Below, piece after piece: positions 26,385 to 35,302 of a stretch of DNA of 64,000 bases (the stretch's first letter is position 1; each line of letters begins with the position of its first letter). Under the pieces are notes generated by a model. The model did not search any database and was not told the DNA's origin. It worked only from the letters and a program-made list of their open reading frames with translations. Origin of the DNA: Prevotella sp. (GTDB lineage Bacteria > Bacteroidota > Bacteroidia > Bacteroidales > Bacteroidaceae); assembly GCA_017617615.1 (NCBI GenBank), contig JAFZVV010000007.1:1-64000 (forward strand), read 5' to 3'. Both the position numbers and the translations under genes were made by a program.

Positions 26385-27422
26385 TTACATGATTCCGTCT
26401 TCACGGAGCTTCTCCTGCCATTTCCAGGCCGAGGCGAGGACATCGGCGATGGGCGTGTCGGCATGCCATCCAAGCACCTTGTTGGCCTTGTCGACATTTC
26501 CCCATACCTTCTCGATGTCGCCCTCGCGACGGGGAGCATAGGTCCAGTTGAGTTTCACGCCAGTGGCCTTCTCGAATCCCTCCACCACCTCGAGCGTACT
26601 CAGTCCACGCCCTGTGCCGATATTGAAAACCTCCACGGGGTCGCTGTCGGTCTCGAGCACACGCGTCATGGCAGCCACATGCGCCTTGGCGAGGTCGACC
26701 ACATAGATATAGTCGCGGATGCAGGTTCCGTCGGGCGTATCGTAGTCGTTACCGAAAATCTTGAGCTGCTCACGCACGCCGATGGCCGTCTGGGTAACGA
26801 AGGGAATGAGGTTCATCGGCACGCCGATGGGCAGTTCACCTATCAATGCCGAGGGATGGGCACCGATGGGATTGAAATAGCGCAGGATGACCGACTTGAT
26901 GTTGGCACCACTATGGATATAGTCCTGGATAATCTCCTCATTGATTTGCTTGGTATTGCCATACGGACTAAGCGCCTTCTGGATGGGTGCCTCCTCGGTG
27001 ACAGGCAGGTTCTCGGGCGAAGGTTGTCCGTAAACCGTGCACGACGAGGAGAAGATGATGCCCTTGACCTGATATTTGGGCATGAGTTCAAGCAGGTTGA
27101 TGAGGCTGTTGATGTTGTTGCGGTAGTAGAGCAGCGGCTTCTCCACGCTCTCGCCCACTGCCTTGCTGGCAGCGAAATGGATGATACCCTCGATGCCGGG
27201 GTATTTGGCGAAGACGGCCTCAAGAGCTGGCATGTCGCAGCAGTCTACCTTTTCGAATGCTGGGCGTATGCCTGTGATTTTCTCGATGCCATCGAGCACT
27301 TCGGCTTTAGAATTGGAGAGATTGTCGACGATGACCACATCGTAGCCCGCCTGCTGTAGTTCAACGGTGGTATGCGAGCCGATGAAACCCGTACCACCTG
27401 TTACCAAGATTGTTTTTTTCAT
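26385..27422 (-). CDS. galE: UDP-glucose 4-epimerase
   Basis: GalE interconverts UDP-glucose and UDP-galactose for galactose use and glycan synthesis, using a bound NAD. The 345-residue product starts MKKTILVTGGTGFIGSHT, with the Rossmann GxxGxxG. SSSCTVYG and SPYGNTKQ supply the catalytic Ser/Thr and the Y-x-x-x-K pair. The substrate loop LRYFNPIGAHPSALIGE and the ending GTGRGLSTLEVV with WTYAPRREGDIE are typical. I chose 27422 because the five codons before it are not conserved in the family. It lies between a bidirectional terminator and the rnfA terminator, so it is probably its own transcription unit. Confidence 0.97.
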   Translation of the reverse strand: MKKTILVTGGTGFIGSHTTVELQQAGYDVVIVDNLSNSKAEVLDGIEKITGIRPAFEKVDCCDMPALEAVFAKYPGIEGIIHFAASKAVGESVEKPLLYYRNNINSLINLLELMPKYQVKGIIFSSSCTVYGQPSPENLPVTEEAPIQKALSPYGNTKQINEEIIQDYIHSGANIKSVILRYFNPIGAHPSALIGELPIGVPMNLIPFVTQTAIGVREQLKIFGNDYDTPDGTCIRDYIYVVDLAKAHVAAMTRVLETDSDPVEVFNIGTGRGLSTLEVVEGFEKATGVKLNWTYAPRREGDIEKVWGNVDKANKVLGWHADTPIADVLASAWKWQEKLREDGIM

Positions 27423-27470
27423 TTTTCCTTGAAACAATTATTTAATGTAATACAATGTACATAACATATG

Positions 27471-27495
27471 ATAGGGTGGGAATTCCCCACCCTAT
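27471..27495 (-). terminator. rnf operon terminator
   Basis: ATAGGGTGGG (27471-27480) and CCCACCCTAT (27486-27495) form a 10-bp stem with loop AATTC, just after the rnfA stop codon. The T-run is weak. Confidence 0.65.
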
Positions 27496-27501
27496 TGCAT
27501 T

Positions 27502-28104
27502 TCAGTCGAGACCAAAGAGCGTTTTCAGTCCACCGTCGACACCCGAGAAGCCCATGAAAGCCAGACTGAGCAGACCGGCAGTGACCATGACGATGGCCAT
27601 GCCACTCATGCCTTTGGGCACCTTGACCAGGGCCAGTTGCTCGCGGATGCCGGCAAATACCGCCAAGGCGAGGGCAAAGCCCAATGCCGTGGAGAAAGCA
27701 TAGACCACCGACTCGAGCAGGTTGTAGTCTTTCTGTATGACGAGAATGGCCACACCCAGCACGGCACAGTTGGTGGTGATGAGTGGCAGGAAGATGCCCA
27801 GTGCCTGATAGAGGCTTGGCGACACCTTCTTCAGCACGATTTCCACCATCTGCACGAGCGAGGCGATGACGAGGATGAACGCCAGCGTCTGCAGGTATTG
27901 CAGTGAGAAAGGCTCAAGCACATACTTCTGTACCAGGAAGGTGACGATGGTGGCGAGGGTGAGCACGAATGCCACCGCGCCGCCCATGCCGAGTGCGGTA
28001 TCAATCTTCTTCGACACGCCGAGGAACGGGCAGATGCCGAGGAACTGCGACAACACGATGTTGTTGACGAATATTGCCGATATGAATATCAAGATGTATT
28101 CCAT
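27502..28104 (-). CDS. rnfA: Rnf complex subunit RnfA
   Basis: RnfA is an integral subunit of the Rnf ferredoxin:NAD oxidoreductase, which pumps Na+ or H+. The 200-residue protein has six transmembrane helices and the paired inverted-topology signatures found in RnfA/Nqr[17 protein letters not shown] in the first half and [13 protein letters not shown] in the second. These carry the conserved cysteines (C25 and C-in-TNCA) that bind an intramembrane Fe-S cluster. The gene ends the rnfBCDGEA operon and starts 2 bp after rnfE. Confidence 0.95.
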   Translation of the reverse strand: MEYILIFISAIFVNNIVLSQFLGICPFLGVSKKIDTALGMGGAVAFVLTLATIVTFLVQKYVLEPFSLQYLQTLAFILVIASLVQMVEIVLKKVSPSLYQALGIFLPLITTNCAVLGVAILVIQKDYNLLESVVYAFSTALGFALALAVFAGIREQLALVKVPKGMSGMAIVMVTAGLLSLAFMGFSGVDGGLKTLFGLD

Positions 28105-28106
28105 AG

Positions 28107-28691
28107 TTATACCTTTCTGAGTTTATTGACGATAGCGATGAGATAGCCCAGCGAGATAAATGCTCCCGGAGGCAAGACGAAGATGAGGACGTTGAGGGTC
28201 TCGGGCAACAGGGCGATGCCGAAAAGCGACCCGGCGCCGAAGAGTTCGCGCACCATACCTAGGAGGGTGAGGGCGAAGGTGAAGCCAAGTCCGATGCCGA
28301 TGCCGTCGAAGAGGCTTGCCACAGGGTTGTTCTTGCTGGCAAAGGCCTCGGCACGTCCAAGGATGATGCAGTTGACCACAATGAGTGGGATGAAGAGACC
28401 GAGTTCCTTGTCGATATCGGGCAGGAACGCCTTGATGACCAATTGGATGATGGTGACGAACGAGGCGATGACGACGATGAACACCGGTATGCGCACCTTG
28501 TCGGGCGTGAGGTTCTTGATACACGATATCACCACGTTGGAGCAGATGAGCACCACCATGGTGGCCAGACCCATCGACAGGCCATTGATGGCCGAGGTGG
28601 TGGTGGCCAGCGTAGGACACATGCCGAGCATGAGGACGAAGGTAGGATTCTCCTTGAACAGTCCGTTGACGAGGATTTTCATATTACTCAT
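28107..28691 (-). CDS. rnfE: Rnf complex subunit RnfE
   Basis: RnfE is the paralogue of RnfA with opposite membrane topology, and together they form the core of the ion pump. The 194-residue product has six transmembrane helices and the conserved segments [24 protein letters not shown] and [20 protein letters not shown], each with a cluster-ligand cysteine. Two starts are possible (28691 MSNMK or 28682 MKILVNGLF); the longer is kept because it follows rnfG by 14 bp. rnfA follows after 2 bp. Confidence 0.95.
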   Translation of the reverse strand: MSNMKILVNGLFKENPTFVLMLGMCPTLATTTSAINGLSMGLATMVVLICSNVVISCIKNLTPDKVRIPVFIVVIASFVTIIQLVIKAFLPDIDKELGLFIPLIVVNCIILGRAEAFASKNNPVASLFDGIGIGLGFTFALTLLGMVRELFGAGSLFGIALLPETLNVLIFVLPPGAFISLGYLIAIVNKLRKV

Positions 28692-28705
28692 ACTTGACTC
28701 CTTTC

Positions 28706-29329
28706 TTATTTGATGGCTACCTTTTTCGATGCACCGCTCTTGGCATCGGTGTTCTGCTTCACATATACATCGTAGGCTTGGTTGACTGCCTTCAGGAACG
28801 CCCTGGAGGTAATGGTAGAGGCCGTGATGGCGTCTACCTGTCCACCATCCTTCGTCACAGTGAGAGGCGTAGCGGGATTGAGGCCAATGATGCTGGCCTT
28901 ACCGTCTTTCTGGAACCATTTGTCGGCCTTGGCACCCAAACCCGGCGTTTCGGCATGGGCGAGCAGGGTGTACCCCAGTATCTCGCCAACGGGATTGAAT
29001 CCCACAAGCACCTTCAGGTCGCCGCCAAAGCCCATAGTCGTGCTCTCCACGGCAGCACCCAGTTCCTTGCCACTGGCATCGGATGCCTTATGCACGATGA
29101 ACACCTGCTCCTTGCCGTCGAATTCCTTTCGGATGGTGTCGTTGGCCGTCACGGTCAGGTTGTCGCTGCCGAGCACCGTCTTGATGCCGTCGGCCAATGC
29201 CTTCTCTGCCTGCTGGTGGATGGGAGTCTCGGTGACGTGGTTGACGATGGCGAGCAACCCACCCATGACCAGCGCCACAACGACGAGCACCGCCACCATA
29301 TTGAACAATGATGATTCAAGTTTTTTCAT
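28706..29329 (-). CDS. rnfG: Rnf complex subunit RnfG
   Basis: RnfG carries covalently bound FMN on the periplasmic side. The 207-residue protein has one N-terminal transmembrane helix (FNMVAVLVVVALVMGGLLAIV), then a soluble FMN-binding domain. The flavinylation site is in DAITASTITSRAF, where a Thr should receive FMN from an ApbE-type transferase not present in this window. GYTLLAHAETPGLGAK is the usual TPGLG loop. Its start overlaps the rnfD stop by 4 bp, so the two are translationally coupled. Confidence 0.95.
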   Translation of the reverse strand: MKKLESSLFNMVAVLVVVALVMGGLLAIVNHVTETPIHQQAEKALADGIKTVLGSDNLTVTANDTIRKEFDGKEQVFIVHKASDASGKELGAAVESTTMGFGGDLKVLVGFNPVGEILGYTLLAHAETPGLGAKADKWFQKDGKASIIGLNPATPLTVTKDGGQVDAITASTITSRAFLKAVNQAYDVYVKQNTDAKSGASKKVAIK

Positions 29330-30321
29330 TTTTCCATTACCTCCCCGAATCGTTTAGGTTTAACATAAGCATTGATGAGTGGCGTGAACGCATTCATGAT
29401 GAGAATGGCAAACGACATGCCCTCGGGATAGGAACCCCAGTTGCGAATCACGACAGTGAGCAGGCCGATGCCTACGCCATAGATGAGTTGTCCCTTGTGC
29501 GTCATTGGCGAGGTGACATAGTCGGTAGCCATGAAGATGGCACCCAACATCAGACCGCCACTGAGGATTTCAGCAAACGGGTTGGCATAGACAGGACTGG
29601 CCAGATGGAGCAGGCCACAGAATACGAAGACGGTGGCGATGATGCTGACGGGGATATGCCAGGTGATGATTTTCTTCCACAGCATATAGGCGAGGCCAAG
29701 GAGCAGTGCCAGGGCACAGATCTCGCCGATGGTACCGGCACCACCCTCCGTCACGTTTCCGATGAGCATGTTGAACGAACTGGGCAGTTTTTCGAGCACC
29801 GAAGCGTCGCCCGTCTTGATGGCCTCTTTCATGATGCTCAGCGGCGTGGCCCCCGTGGTGGCATCCACATAGCGTCCCAACTGTCCGACTACGGGCCATG
29901 AGGTCATCTGTGCCGGGAAGGAGACGAGCAGGAAGCACCGTCCGACGAGGGCGGGATTGAAGGGATTGCACCCCAGTCCGCCGAAGGTCATCTTTCCGAT
30001 GCCGATGGCTACCAGCGCGCCGATAAGGATAATCCACACCGGCAGGTTCGACGGCAAGTTGAAGCCGAGCAACAGTCCAGTGAGGATGGCCGACCCATCT
30101 GAGATGGTCGGTTCGCGATGGAGCATATATTTGGTGATGGCCCATTCGAAGAACACACATGCGCCCACGCTGGCAGCACAGACGATGGCCGACCCGAGTC
30201 CGAAGAACCAGAACGACACGAGCAGTGCGGGCAGCAGGGCGATAATGACTCCATACATGTTGCGCTCCACGGTATCATTGCCGTGGGCGTGTGGAGACAG
30301 AGAAATGACAAATTTACCCAT
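29326..30321 (-). CDS. rnfD: Rnf complex subunit RnfD
   Basis: RnfD is a membrane subunit homologous to NqrB that also carries a covalent flavin. The 331-residue protein has about nine transmembrane segments. The flavin-attachment motif is VDATTGATPLS, where the second Thr is the FMN site. LGCNPFNPALVGRCFLL and FMATDYVTSPMT are further family signatures. It follows rnfC by 9 bp and overlaps rnfG by 4 bp. Confidence 0.95.
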   Translation of the reverse strand: MGKFVISLSPHAHGNDTVERNMYGVIIALLPALLVSFWFFGLGSAIVCAASVGACVFFEWAITKYMLHREPTISDGSAILTGLLLGFNLPSNLPVWIILIGALVAIGIGKMTFGGLGCNPFNPALVGRCFLLVSFPAQMTSWPVVGQLGRYVDATTGATPLSIMKEAIKTGDASVLEKLPSSFNMLIGNVTEGGAGTIGEICALALLLGLAYMLWKKIITWHIPVSIIATVFVFCGLLHLASPVYANPFAEILSGGLMLGAIFMATDYVTSPMTHKGQLIYGVGIGLLTVVIRNWGSYPEGMSFAILIMNAFTPLINAYVKPKRFGEVMEK

Positions 30322-30330
30322 ATCCTTTAA

Positions 30331-31683
30331 TTATTTCTTGGCATTACGGGCACGGATGATGCCCATGACGGTGGATTTTCCTAAACGAATGTTGTCGAGC
30401 AGCGGGCGGTGGGCAGGACAGGTGAACATGCACGAGCCACACTCGATGCACGACGTGATGTCCTCGGCCTCGGCCTTTTCCCAGAGATGGAGCGACGATA
30501 CCGATGCCAGGAGATAGGGTTCAAGCCCCATCGGACAGGCACTGACACATTTCGCGCACCTAATGCAAGGCTGCGGTGCCTTACGCACTGCCTCGTCGCC
30601 ACTGATGATGGTCACGCTGTTGGTGCCCTTGCACACCGGCACGTCAATGGAAGTGAGGGCGCGCCCCATCATCGGACCTCCTGCGAGTACTTTGTTGTCG
30701 CCCTCTGGCATCCCGCCGCAGAGGTCGATGAGGTTCTTCATCGGTGTGCCCATCCTGACGAGGAAATTGCCGGGATTCTTGAGTTGCTTGCCAGTGACGG
30801 TAGTATAGCGTTCGAAAAGGGGCTTGTTCTTCATCACCGCCTCATAGACGGCAAAGGCAGTTCCTACGTTCTGCACGATAGCCCCCACGTTGACGGGGAT
30901 GGCTGGAGGTGCCGGTACCTGTCGTTGGATGACGGCATCGACGAGTTGTTTCTCACCACCCTGAGGATATTTCTTGGCCAGCGGCACAATCTCGATATCG
31001 CTGCGCCCGGCGGTCTTCTCCTCGAAGAGGGCGATGGCTGCGGGTTTGTTGTCTTCGATGCCGATATAGCCCTTGTCGACTTTTGCGGCCTTCATGAGCA
31101 ATTCGAGACCGACGAGTATCTCGTCGGCATGCTCCATCATCAGCCGGTAGTCGGCAGTGATATAGGGTTCGCACTCCACGCCATTGATAATCACGCACTC
31201 GGCCTTGGCCGTAGGCGGCGGACAGAGTTTGATAAACGTTGGGAAGCCTGCGCCGCCCATACCGGTGATGCCCGCCTTCTTCACGCATTCGACGATGGCC
31301 TCAGGGGTAAGTTCAGGATGTGCGGCGAGCGTCTCGAGTTTCTCGGAGCGGTCGATCGTCTCTTCCCATTCGTCACCCTCTACCTTGATGATAATGGAGG
31401 GCTTAAGGTATCCAGTGGCATCGATGGCATTGTCGATTTTCAGCACCTTTCCTGACACGGAAGAGTAGATGGGAGCAGAGACAAAGCCACCGGCCTCGGC
31501 AATCAGCGTGCCCACCTTCACGGCATCGCCTTTGGCCACGATGGGCTTGGCAGGTGCGCCGATATGCTGTGAGAGCGGGAACACGGCCAGTTCGGGCAAT
31601 GGTGCCGGCACCGTCTTCACCTCTGACGACAGTTTGTTTTCTTCGGGGTGTACACCACCCATACTAAAGGTTCTCAGTTTCAT
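30331..31683 (-). CDS. rnfC: Rnf complex subunit RnfC
   Basis: RnfC is the peripheral subunit that binds NADH and FMN and passes electrons between ferredoxin and NAD. The 450-residue protein has the N-terminal GGVHPEE start, a nucleotide-binding part with GMGGAGFPT, and two 4Fe-4S motifs near the C-terminus, CIRCAKCVSACP and CIECGSCMFTCP. The ordinary length suggests a complete protein without the long Ala-rich tail some proteobacterial RnfCs carry. It overlaps rnfB by 4 bp. Confidence 0.96.
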   Translation of the reverse strand: MKLRTFSMGGVHPEENKLSSEVKTVPAPLPELAVFPLSQHIGAPAKPIVAKGDAVKVGTLIAEAGGFVSAPIYSSVSGKVLKIDNAIDATGYLKPSIIIKVEGDEWEETIDRSEKLETLAAHPELTPEAIVECVKKAGITGMGGAGFPTFIKLCPPPTAKAECVIINGVECEPYITADYRLMMEHADEILVGLELLMKAAKVDKGYIGIEDNKPAAIALFEEKTAGRSDIEIVPLAKKYPQGGEKQLVDAVIQRQVPAPPAIPVNVGAIVQNVGTAFAVYEAVMKNKPLFERYTTVTGKQLKNPGNFLVRMGTPMKNLIDLCGGMPEGDNKVLAGGPMMGRALTSIDVPVCKGTNSVTIISGDEAVRKAPQPCIRCAKCVSACPMGLEPYLLASVSSLHLWEKAEAEDITSCIECGSCMFTCPAHRPLLDNIRLGKSTVMGIIRARNAKK

Positions 31684-32675
31684 GATTGCTCCTCCTTCTC
31701 CTTGTTATTGACGGGGTTCGTTTTCTTCTCGCTTTCCTGCGCTCCCATTGGGGCAGTAGCGCCTTCAGCCTGAGCGAGAGCCTCCTTCACCGGTGTGCCA
31801 GCCTTGGCTGTAATGGCAGCGGGCTTCGCTTCCGCCGGTTTCTCCTTCCTCGGAGGGAAATTGACGGCAACGATGGACCCTGTAGGACACACCGCCTCGC
31901 ACTTGCGGCAAAGCCGACATTTCTCGGGGTCGATATACGAGATATTGCCTTCTACAGTGATGGCCTCGAACTTACACTCCTTCGCGCATTTCCCACAAGC
32001 GATACAAGCAGCCTTGCATGCCTTGCGGGCCACAGCACCCTTGTCCTTGTTCACGCAGCTGACGAAGATACGACGGCTCTTCGGACCACGTTTACGCAAC
32101 TCGATGATGTGTCGGGGACAGGCCTTGACGCAAGCGCCACAAGCCGTGCACTTCTCTTCGTCAACCTCGGGAAGTCCTGTCGCCTCATTGATGGCAATGG
32201 CTCCGAACTGGCAAGCCGCCACACAGTCGCCACAACCCAGACAGCCGTAACCACAGCCCGTCTCTCCTGCTGCACAGGCATTCATGGCCGAACAGGTACG
32301 TAGTCCGTCGTAAGCCACGACCTTGGGACGGTTCTCACAAGTGCCGTTGCATCGCACCACAGCCACCTTGGGCTCGCTGTTGGCAACAGCCATCCCCAGC
32401 AAGTCGGCCACCTTGGCCATGACTTCGGGTCCTCCCACCGGACAGTTGAGCCCCTCGAGCGACCCGGCATCGGCTCCTTTTACCAAAGCGTCGGCCAATC
32501 CTCCGCATCCGGGGAACCCGCATCCTCCACAATTGGCCCCCGGGAGCATTTCCACCACCTTGGGCAACCTTGGGTCTTCTTCCACAGCAAACTTCTTGGA
32601 GCAGAAATACAAGATCAGCGCGGCGACTAATGCTATTCCTCCAAGTACGATTACTGCACTTAAAATGAAATCCAT
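31680..32675 (-). CDS. rnfB: Rnf complex subunit RnfB, ferredoxin-accepting
   Basis: RnfB takes electrons from reduced ferredoxin. It starts with one transmembrane helix (ILSAVIVLGGIALVAALILYF). A 4Fe-4S domain (NCGGCGFPGCGG) follows, then CxxCxxC clusters such as CGYGCLGCGDCVAACQ, CTACGACVKACP, CIACGKCAKECK and CRLCRKCEAVCP, enough for several 4Fe-4S centres. The C-terminal tail (about 270-331) is Lys/Ala/Glu-rich and probably disordered. It starts 15 bp after the RseC-like gene's stop, the first gene of the operon. Confidence 0.96.
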   Translation of the reverse strand: MDFILSAVIVLGGIALVAALILYFCSKKFAVEEDPRLPKVVEMLPGANCGGCGFPGCGGLADALVKGADAGSLEGLNCPVGGPEVMAKVADLLGMAVANSEPKVAVVRCNGTCENRPKVVAYDGLRTCSAMNACAAGETGCGYGCLGCGDCVAACQFGAIAINEATGLPEVDEEKCTACGACVKACPRHIIELRKRGPKSRRIFVSCVNKDKGAVARKACKAACIACGKCAKECKFEAITVEGNISYIDPEKCRLCRKCEAVCPTGSIVAVNFPPRKEKPAEAKPAAITAKAGTPVKEALAQAEGATAPMGAQESEKKTNPVNNKEKEEQS

Positions 32676-32690
32676 AATATAGTGTTTTGG

Positions 32691-33110
32691 TTATTTTGAT
32701 TTGTTTTCCAAGACAAACGAGAACCTGTCCTTCAGCCTACCCCGAAAGAGATAGAGGAGCAAGTAATAGGGAACCAGACTGCCGATTCCCACCAGGGCAG
32801 CCAACACCTCATCGGCGGTGAGCCGCAGGCAGCTGTATAGCACCACCACCATGATAATGAAAGGCAGCACGAAGGCAAAGACCACCGCGTCGCGGCCATT
32901 GACACCCGGCATCGACACGACTACCGTATCGCCCACCTGGGGCATCTCATTCCCTTGTATCTTCGCCGTCACAAGTTTCTCCTTGCTCTCAGCGGCACTG
33001 CAGTGGCTGGCAGCCTTGCAGGCGGCACATGCCGACGTCTGCACGATGCGCACCACAGCGCTATTGCCTTCCAGCTTCTCAACGATGCCTTGGTGAGATA
33101 TTTTGTTCAT
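32691..33110 (-). CDS. RseC/MucC-family membrane protein of the rnf operon
   Basis: The 139-residue protein matches the RseC/MucC family: an N-terminal soluble part with a cysteine cluster (TSACAACKAASHC), then two transmembrane helices (VVFAFVLPFIIMVVVLYSC and LAALVGIGSLVPYYLLLYLF). RseC homologues accompany rnf operons in many Bacteroidota and may aid assembly or reduction of the complex; that role is not proven. It is the first gene of rseC-rnfBCDGEA and is preceded by a consensus promoter. Confidence 0.88.
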   Translation of the reverse strand: MNKISHQGIVEKLEGNSAVVRIVQTSACAACKAASHCSAAESKEKLVTAKIQGNEMPQVGDTVVVSMPGVNGRDAVVFAFVLPFIIMVVVLYSCLRLTADEVLAALVGIGSLVPYYLLLYLFRGRLKDRFSFVLENKSK

Positions 33111-33157
33111 AATATTCGATTGTCGTCTAATAAATCCGCCGAAGGGTATTCAATATG

Positions 33158-33188
33158 CAAAAATAACACAAATTCTTCATTCTTCCAA
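33158..33188 (-). promoter_or_regulatory. Promoter of the rseC-rnf operon
   Basis: On the minus strand, TTG (complement of 33186-33188), 20 bp, TATTTTTG (complement of 33158-33165) matches the Bacteroides consensus, about 48 bp before the RseC start. Confidence 0.65.
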
Positions 33189-33220
33189 TTAAAATGAAGA
33201 AAAAGCAAACCAATATCGGC

Positions 33221-34207
33221 TCATTTTATCCTCACCACCCTGATGCCTGCGCTCGAGGTCTGTTTCTGCAGGTACTGGTAGAGGGTCATGGGTTCGTCGA
33301 CAACCTTCTTGTGCAACGACGAGGCATTGAACAGGTGGAGGCCATCGTTATGCCAGACAGCGAAGCCTACATGCGAGATATCGAGACCTTTTTTGTTGGT
33401 GACGATACCGATGATGTCGCCGTCATGGATATACTCCCTGTACTTGTTGGAGTCACGGAGTTGAGCCTTGGGGATGAAGGTGAACGAGGTGGCGTTGACC
33501 TGTTGCTCCATGTCACGGATGGCAGGAAGCCACTCGCGGTGCGCATTGAGCATCTTGTACGACTCCACATGGGTGGTCATGTAGTCGACATGTGGCTTGC
33601 GCTTGGCAGAGAGCGGTGCCTGTGGCAGCGCGACGTCCTCGATGAGACCATCGGCCAGATTGTCGGTAATCCATATCGTAAAATAGTGCTGCCTTGAAGT
33701 GTAGGCCACCTTGTCATGGATATACCTCACCCGGGCGAGCACGTCGCAGAAATCCTCGAAGGTAGTGAGTCCCTGCTTCACGCATACGGTGAGCGCGAGC
33801 ACGTTCTCCACGAAAGTGGTGCAGTCGAGTCCCTCGGTATTGATGACCAGTCTCTCTTCCTTCCCTTGGTCGAGAGTATAGGCCACATAGGGATATCCCT
33901 TGAAATGATTGGCGAAGAAGAGAGGAATGTTGGTATCCGACGGGAGTTCCGCCCCTTGTTGCAAGAGTTCGGTGATATGTACGCTGTCACCCTTATGTGT
34001 GAGTGATACCTTGTAACTGCGCTTGCCCTTGCGCTCGCCTGTCGTCGTGGGCTGGACTTCCTTGTCTGCGGGTGTGGCCTCTTCCGCGACCATAGTGGCA
34101 TCCCCAACTGCCGTTGCGGCGCTGGTTCTGCCCGAGGCGTTGGGATTGTCGGCACACGATACGATGGCTACGAATGCGAGAGTGATGTAGATGATAAACT
34201 TATGCAT
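33221..34207 (-). CDS. DUF1460 lipoprotein, NlpC/P60-like amidase
   Basis: A signal sequence with a lipobox (AIVSCAD) indicates a periplasmic or surface lipoprotein. The body of the 328-residue protein has the DUF1460 features: the catalytic cysteine in TEGLDCTTFVENVLAL, the histidine in GLDISHVGFAVW, and HLFNASSLHKKVV near the end. DUF1460 proteins have an NlpC/P60-type papain fold and are thought to act on peptide or cell-wall amides. It is the last gene of the operon, 6 bp after the DUF4421 gene. The substrate cannot be told from sequence. Confidence 0.87.
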   Translation of the reverse strand: MHKFIIYITLAFVAIVSCADNPNASGRTSAATAVGDATMVAEEATPADKEVQPTTTGERKGKRSYKVSLTHKGDSVHITELLQQGAELPSDTNIPLFFANHFKGYPYVAYTLDQGKEERLVINTEGLDCTTFVENVLALTVCVKQGLTTFEDFCDVLARVRYIHDKVAYTSRQHYFTIWITDNLADGLIEDVALPQAPLSAKRKPHVDYMTTHVESYKMLNAHREWLPAIRDMEQQVNATSFTFIPKAQLRDSNKYREYIHDGDIIGIVTNKKGLDISHVGFAVWHNDGLHLFNASSLHKKVVDEPMTLYQYLQKQTSSAGIRVVRIK

Positions 34208-34213
34208 GATGAT

Positions 34214-35302
34214 TTATTGTTTTATATGGCCTTTCTTTCTGCCGAAATTCACGCCGACATACACATACACGTTGCCGAAGTAGTTGTTGGTCTTGAATTG
34301 CGACTTGGAGTAATTGTATGTGTGGACGACCCCATAGGTGCCGAAATACCATTTTGAATCGTTCCAGATGAAACCCACACGCCCCACCCCATCGAAATTG
34401 ACATTGCTGAACGTGAAGTCTTTCAGGAAGAGGAAGTCCTTGGCTATGCTTCCCGACGAGTGCTTGTAGCCAATGGCGGCAGAGAGCGAGGCGGCAAACA
34501 GCCAGTTGCGTGCGAACACCCAGTTGTAGCCATAGCCGAGCGACAAGGAGATGTCGGTATACTTGATTTTGTCGAACATCATCCCACTGTCGATTTTCTC
34601 GCTCATATCGGGCAAGGCTTGTTCAAGGGTGTTCTGAAGTTTATGGTAGTCGAGGTTGAGCGAATGGCGCGTATAGCCGGCACCCAGCATCCACGACCCG
34701 GCACTCTTCCGCTGGCACGTGCTTTGGTTGAAGGCCGCAGGATAGGAGAACTTCCTGTGGTTGAAGATGTAATAGGCGTTCAGACCTGTTATCGACACGT
34801 CGAGCCCGTCGAACGGCACACCTTCGAGGTCTTGCTCCTCTTCATCGTTGCCGGGGTTCCACGAACGTATCATGTAGTCGGTGCCCGTCTTCTTCCAGAA
34901 GAAATCCAGTCCCAGCATGGTGGTGTAGACACTCATGTTGATTTGCCGTTTCGTGTTGGTGGAGATGTAGCCCATGTCGAAGGTGTAGCCCCAGAAGAGC
35001 AGGCTCCATCCCAGGTAAGGACCGACCTTGATACGTGCTTCGGGCGAGAAGGTCACTTCTTGTCCCGACTGGCTGCTGATGCTGTATTGTTCGAAGGAAT
35101 AGGTAGACATCAGTGTGGTGGTGAACTTGTAATGCTGTGGCTCGATGTAGGCTGTATCAAAATTGTTGAACTCCTTCACTATTCCCACTACGCCATCAAG
35201 CGCCTTCCTCGCCAACGTCCGTTTGCGGGGTATGGAGTCGTTTTCGGCAACGGCTGTCATGGAACAGACCGCCATGATGACAATGAGAATATTTCTGAGC
35301 AT
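34214..35302 (-). CDS. DUF4421 outer-membrane-type exported protein
   Basis: I set the start at 35302 (MLRNILIVIMAVCSMTAVAEN) because it opens a signal peptide; the longer frame overlaps the oxidoreductase gene. The ATG shares one base with that gene's TGA stop (TGATG), indicating translational coupling. The 362-residue product has the DUF4421 pattern: YIEPQHYKFTTTLMSTYSFE, PYLGWSLLFWGYTFDMGY, TTMLGLDFFWKKTGTDYMIR and repeated amphipathic strands ending YVYVGVNFGR, as for an outer-membrane barrel. Function is unknown. Confidence 0.87.
   Translation of the reverse strand: MLRNILIVIMAVCSMTAVAENDSIPRKRTLARKALDGVVGIVKEFNNFDTAYIEPQHYKFTTTLMSTYSFEQYSISSQSGQEVTFSPEARIKVGPYLGWSLLFWGYTFDMGYISTNTKRQINMSVYTTMLGLDFFWKKTGTDYMIRSWNPGNDEEEQDLEGVPFDGLDVSITGLNAYYIFNHRKFSYPAAFNQSTCQRKSAGSWMLGAGYTRHSLNLDYHKLQNTLEQALPDMSEKIDSGMMFDKIKYTDISLSLGYGYNWVFARNWLFAASLSAAIGYKHSSGSIAKDFLFLKDFTFSNVNFDGVGRVGFIWNDSKWYFGTYGVVHTYNYSKSQFKTNNYFGNVYVYVGVNFGRKKGHIKQ

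Noticed and set aside
27502..33110. Alternative reading of the cluster as Na+-translocating NADH:quinone reductase (Nqr)
   Set aside because: RnfB with multiple 4Fe-4S motifs and RnfC with two ferredoxin-type clusters are present, while NqrF and NqrA are absent, so it is Rnf.
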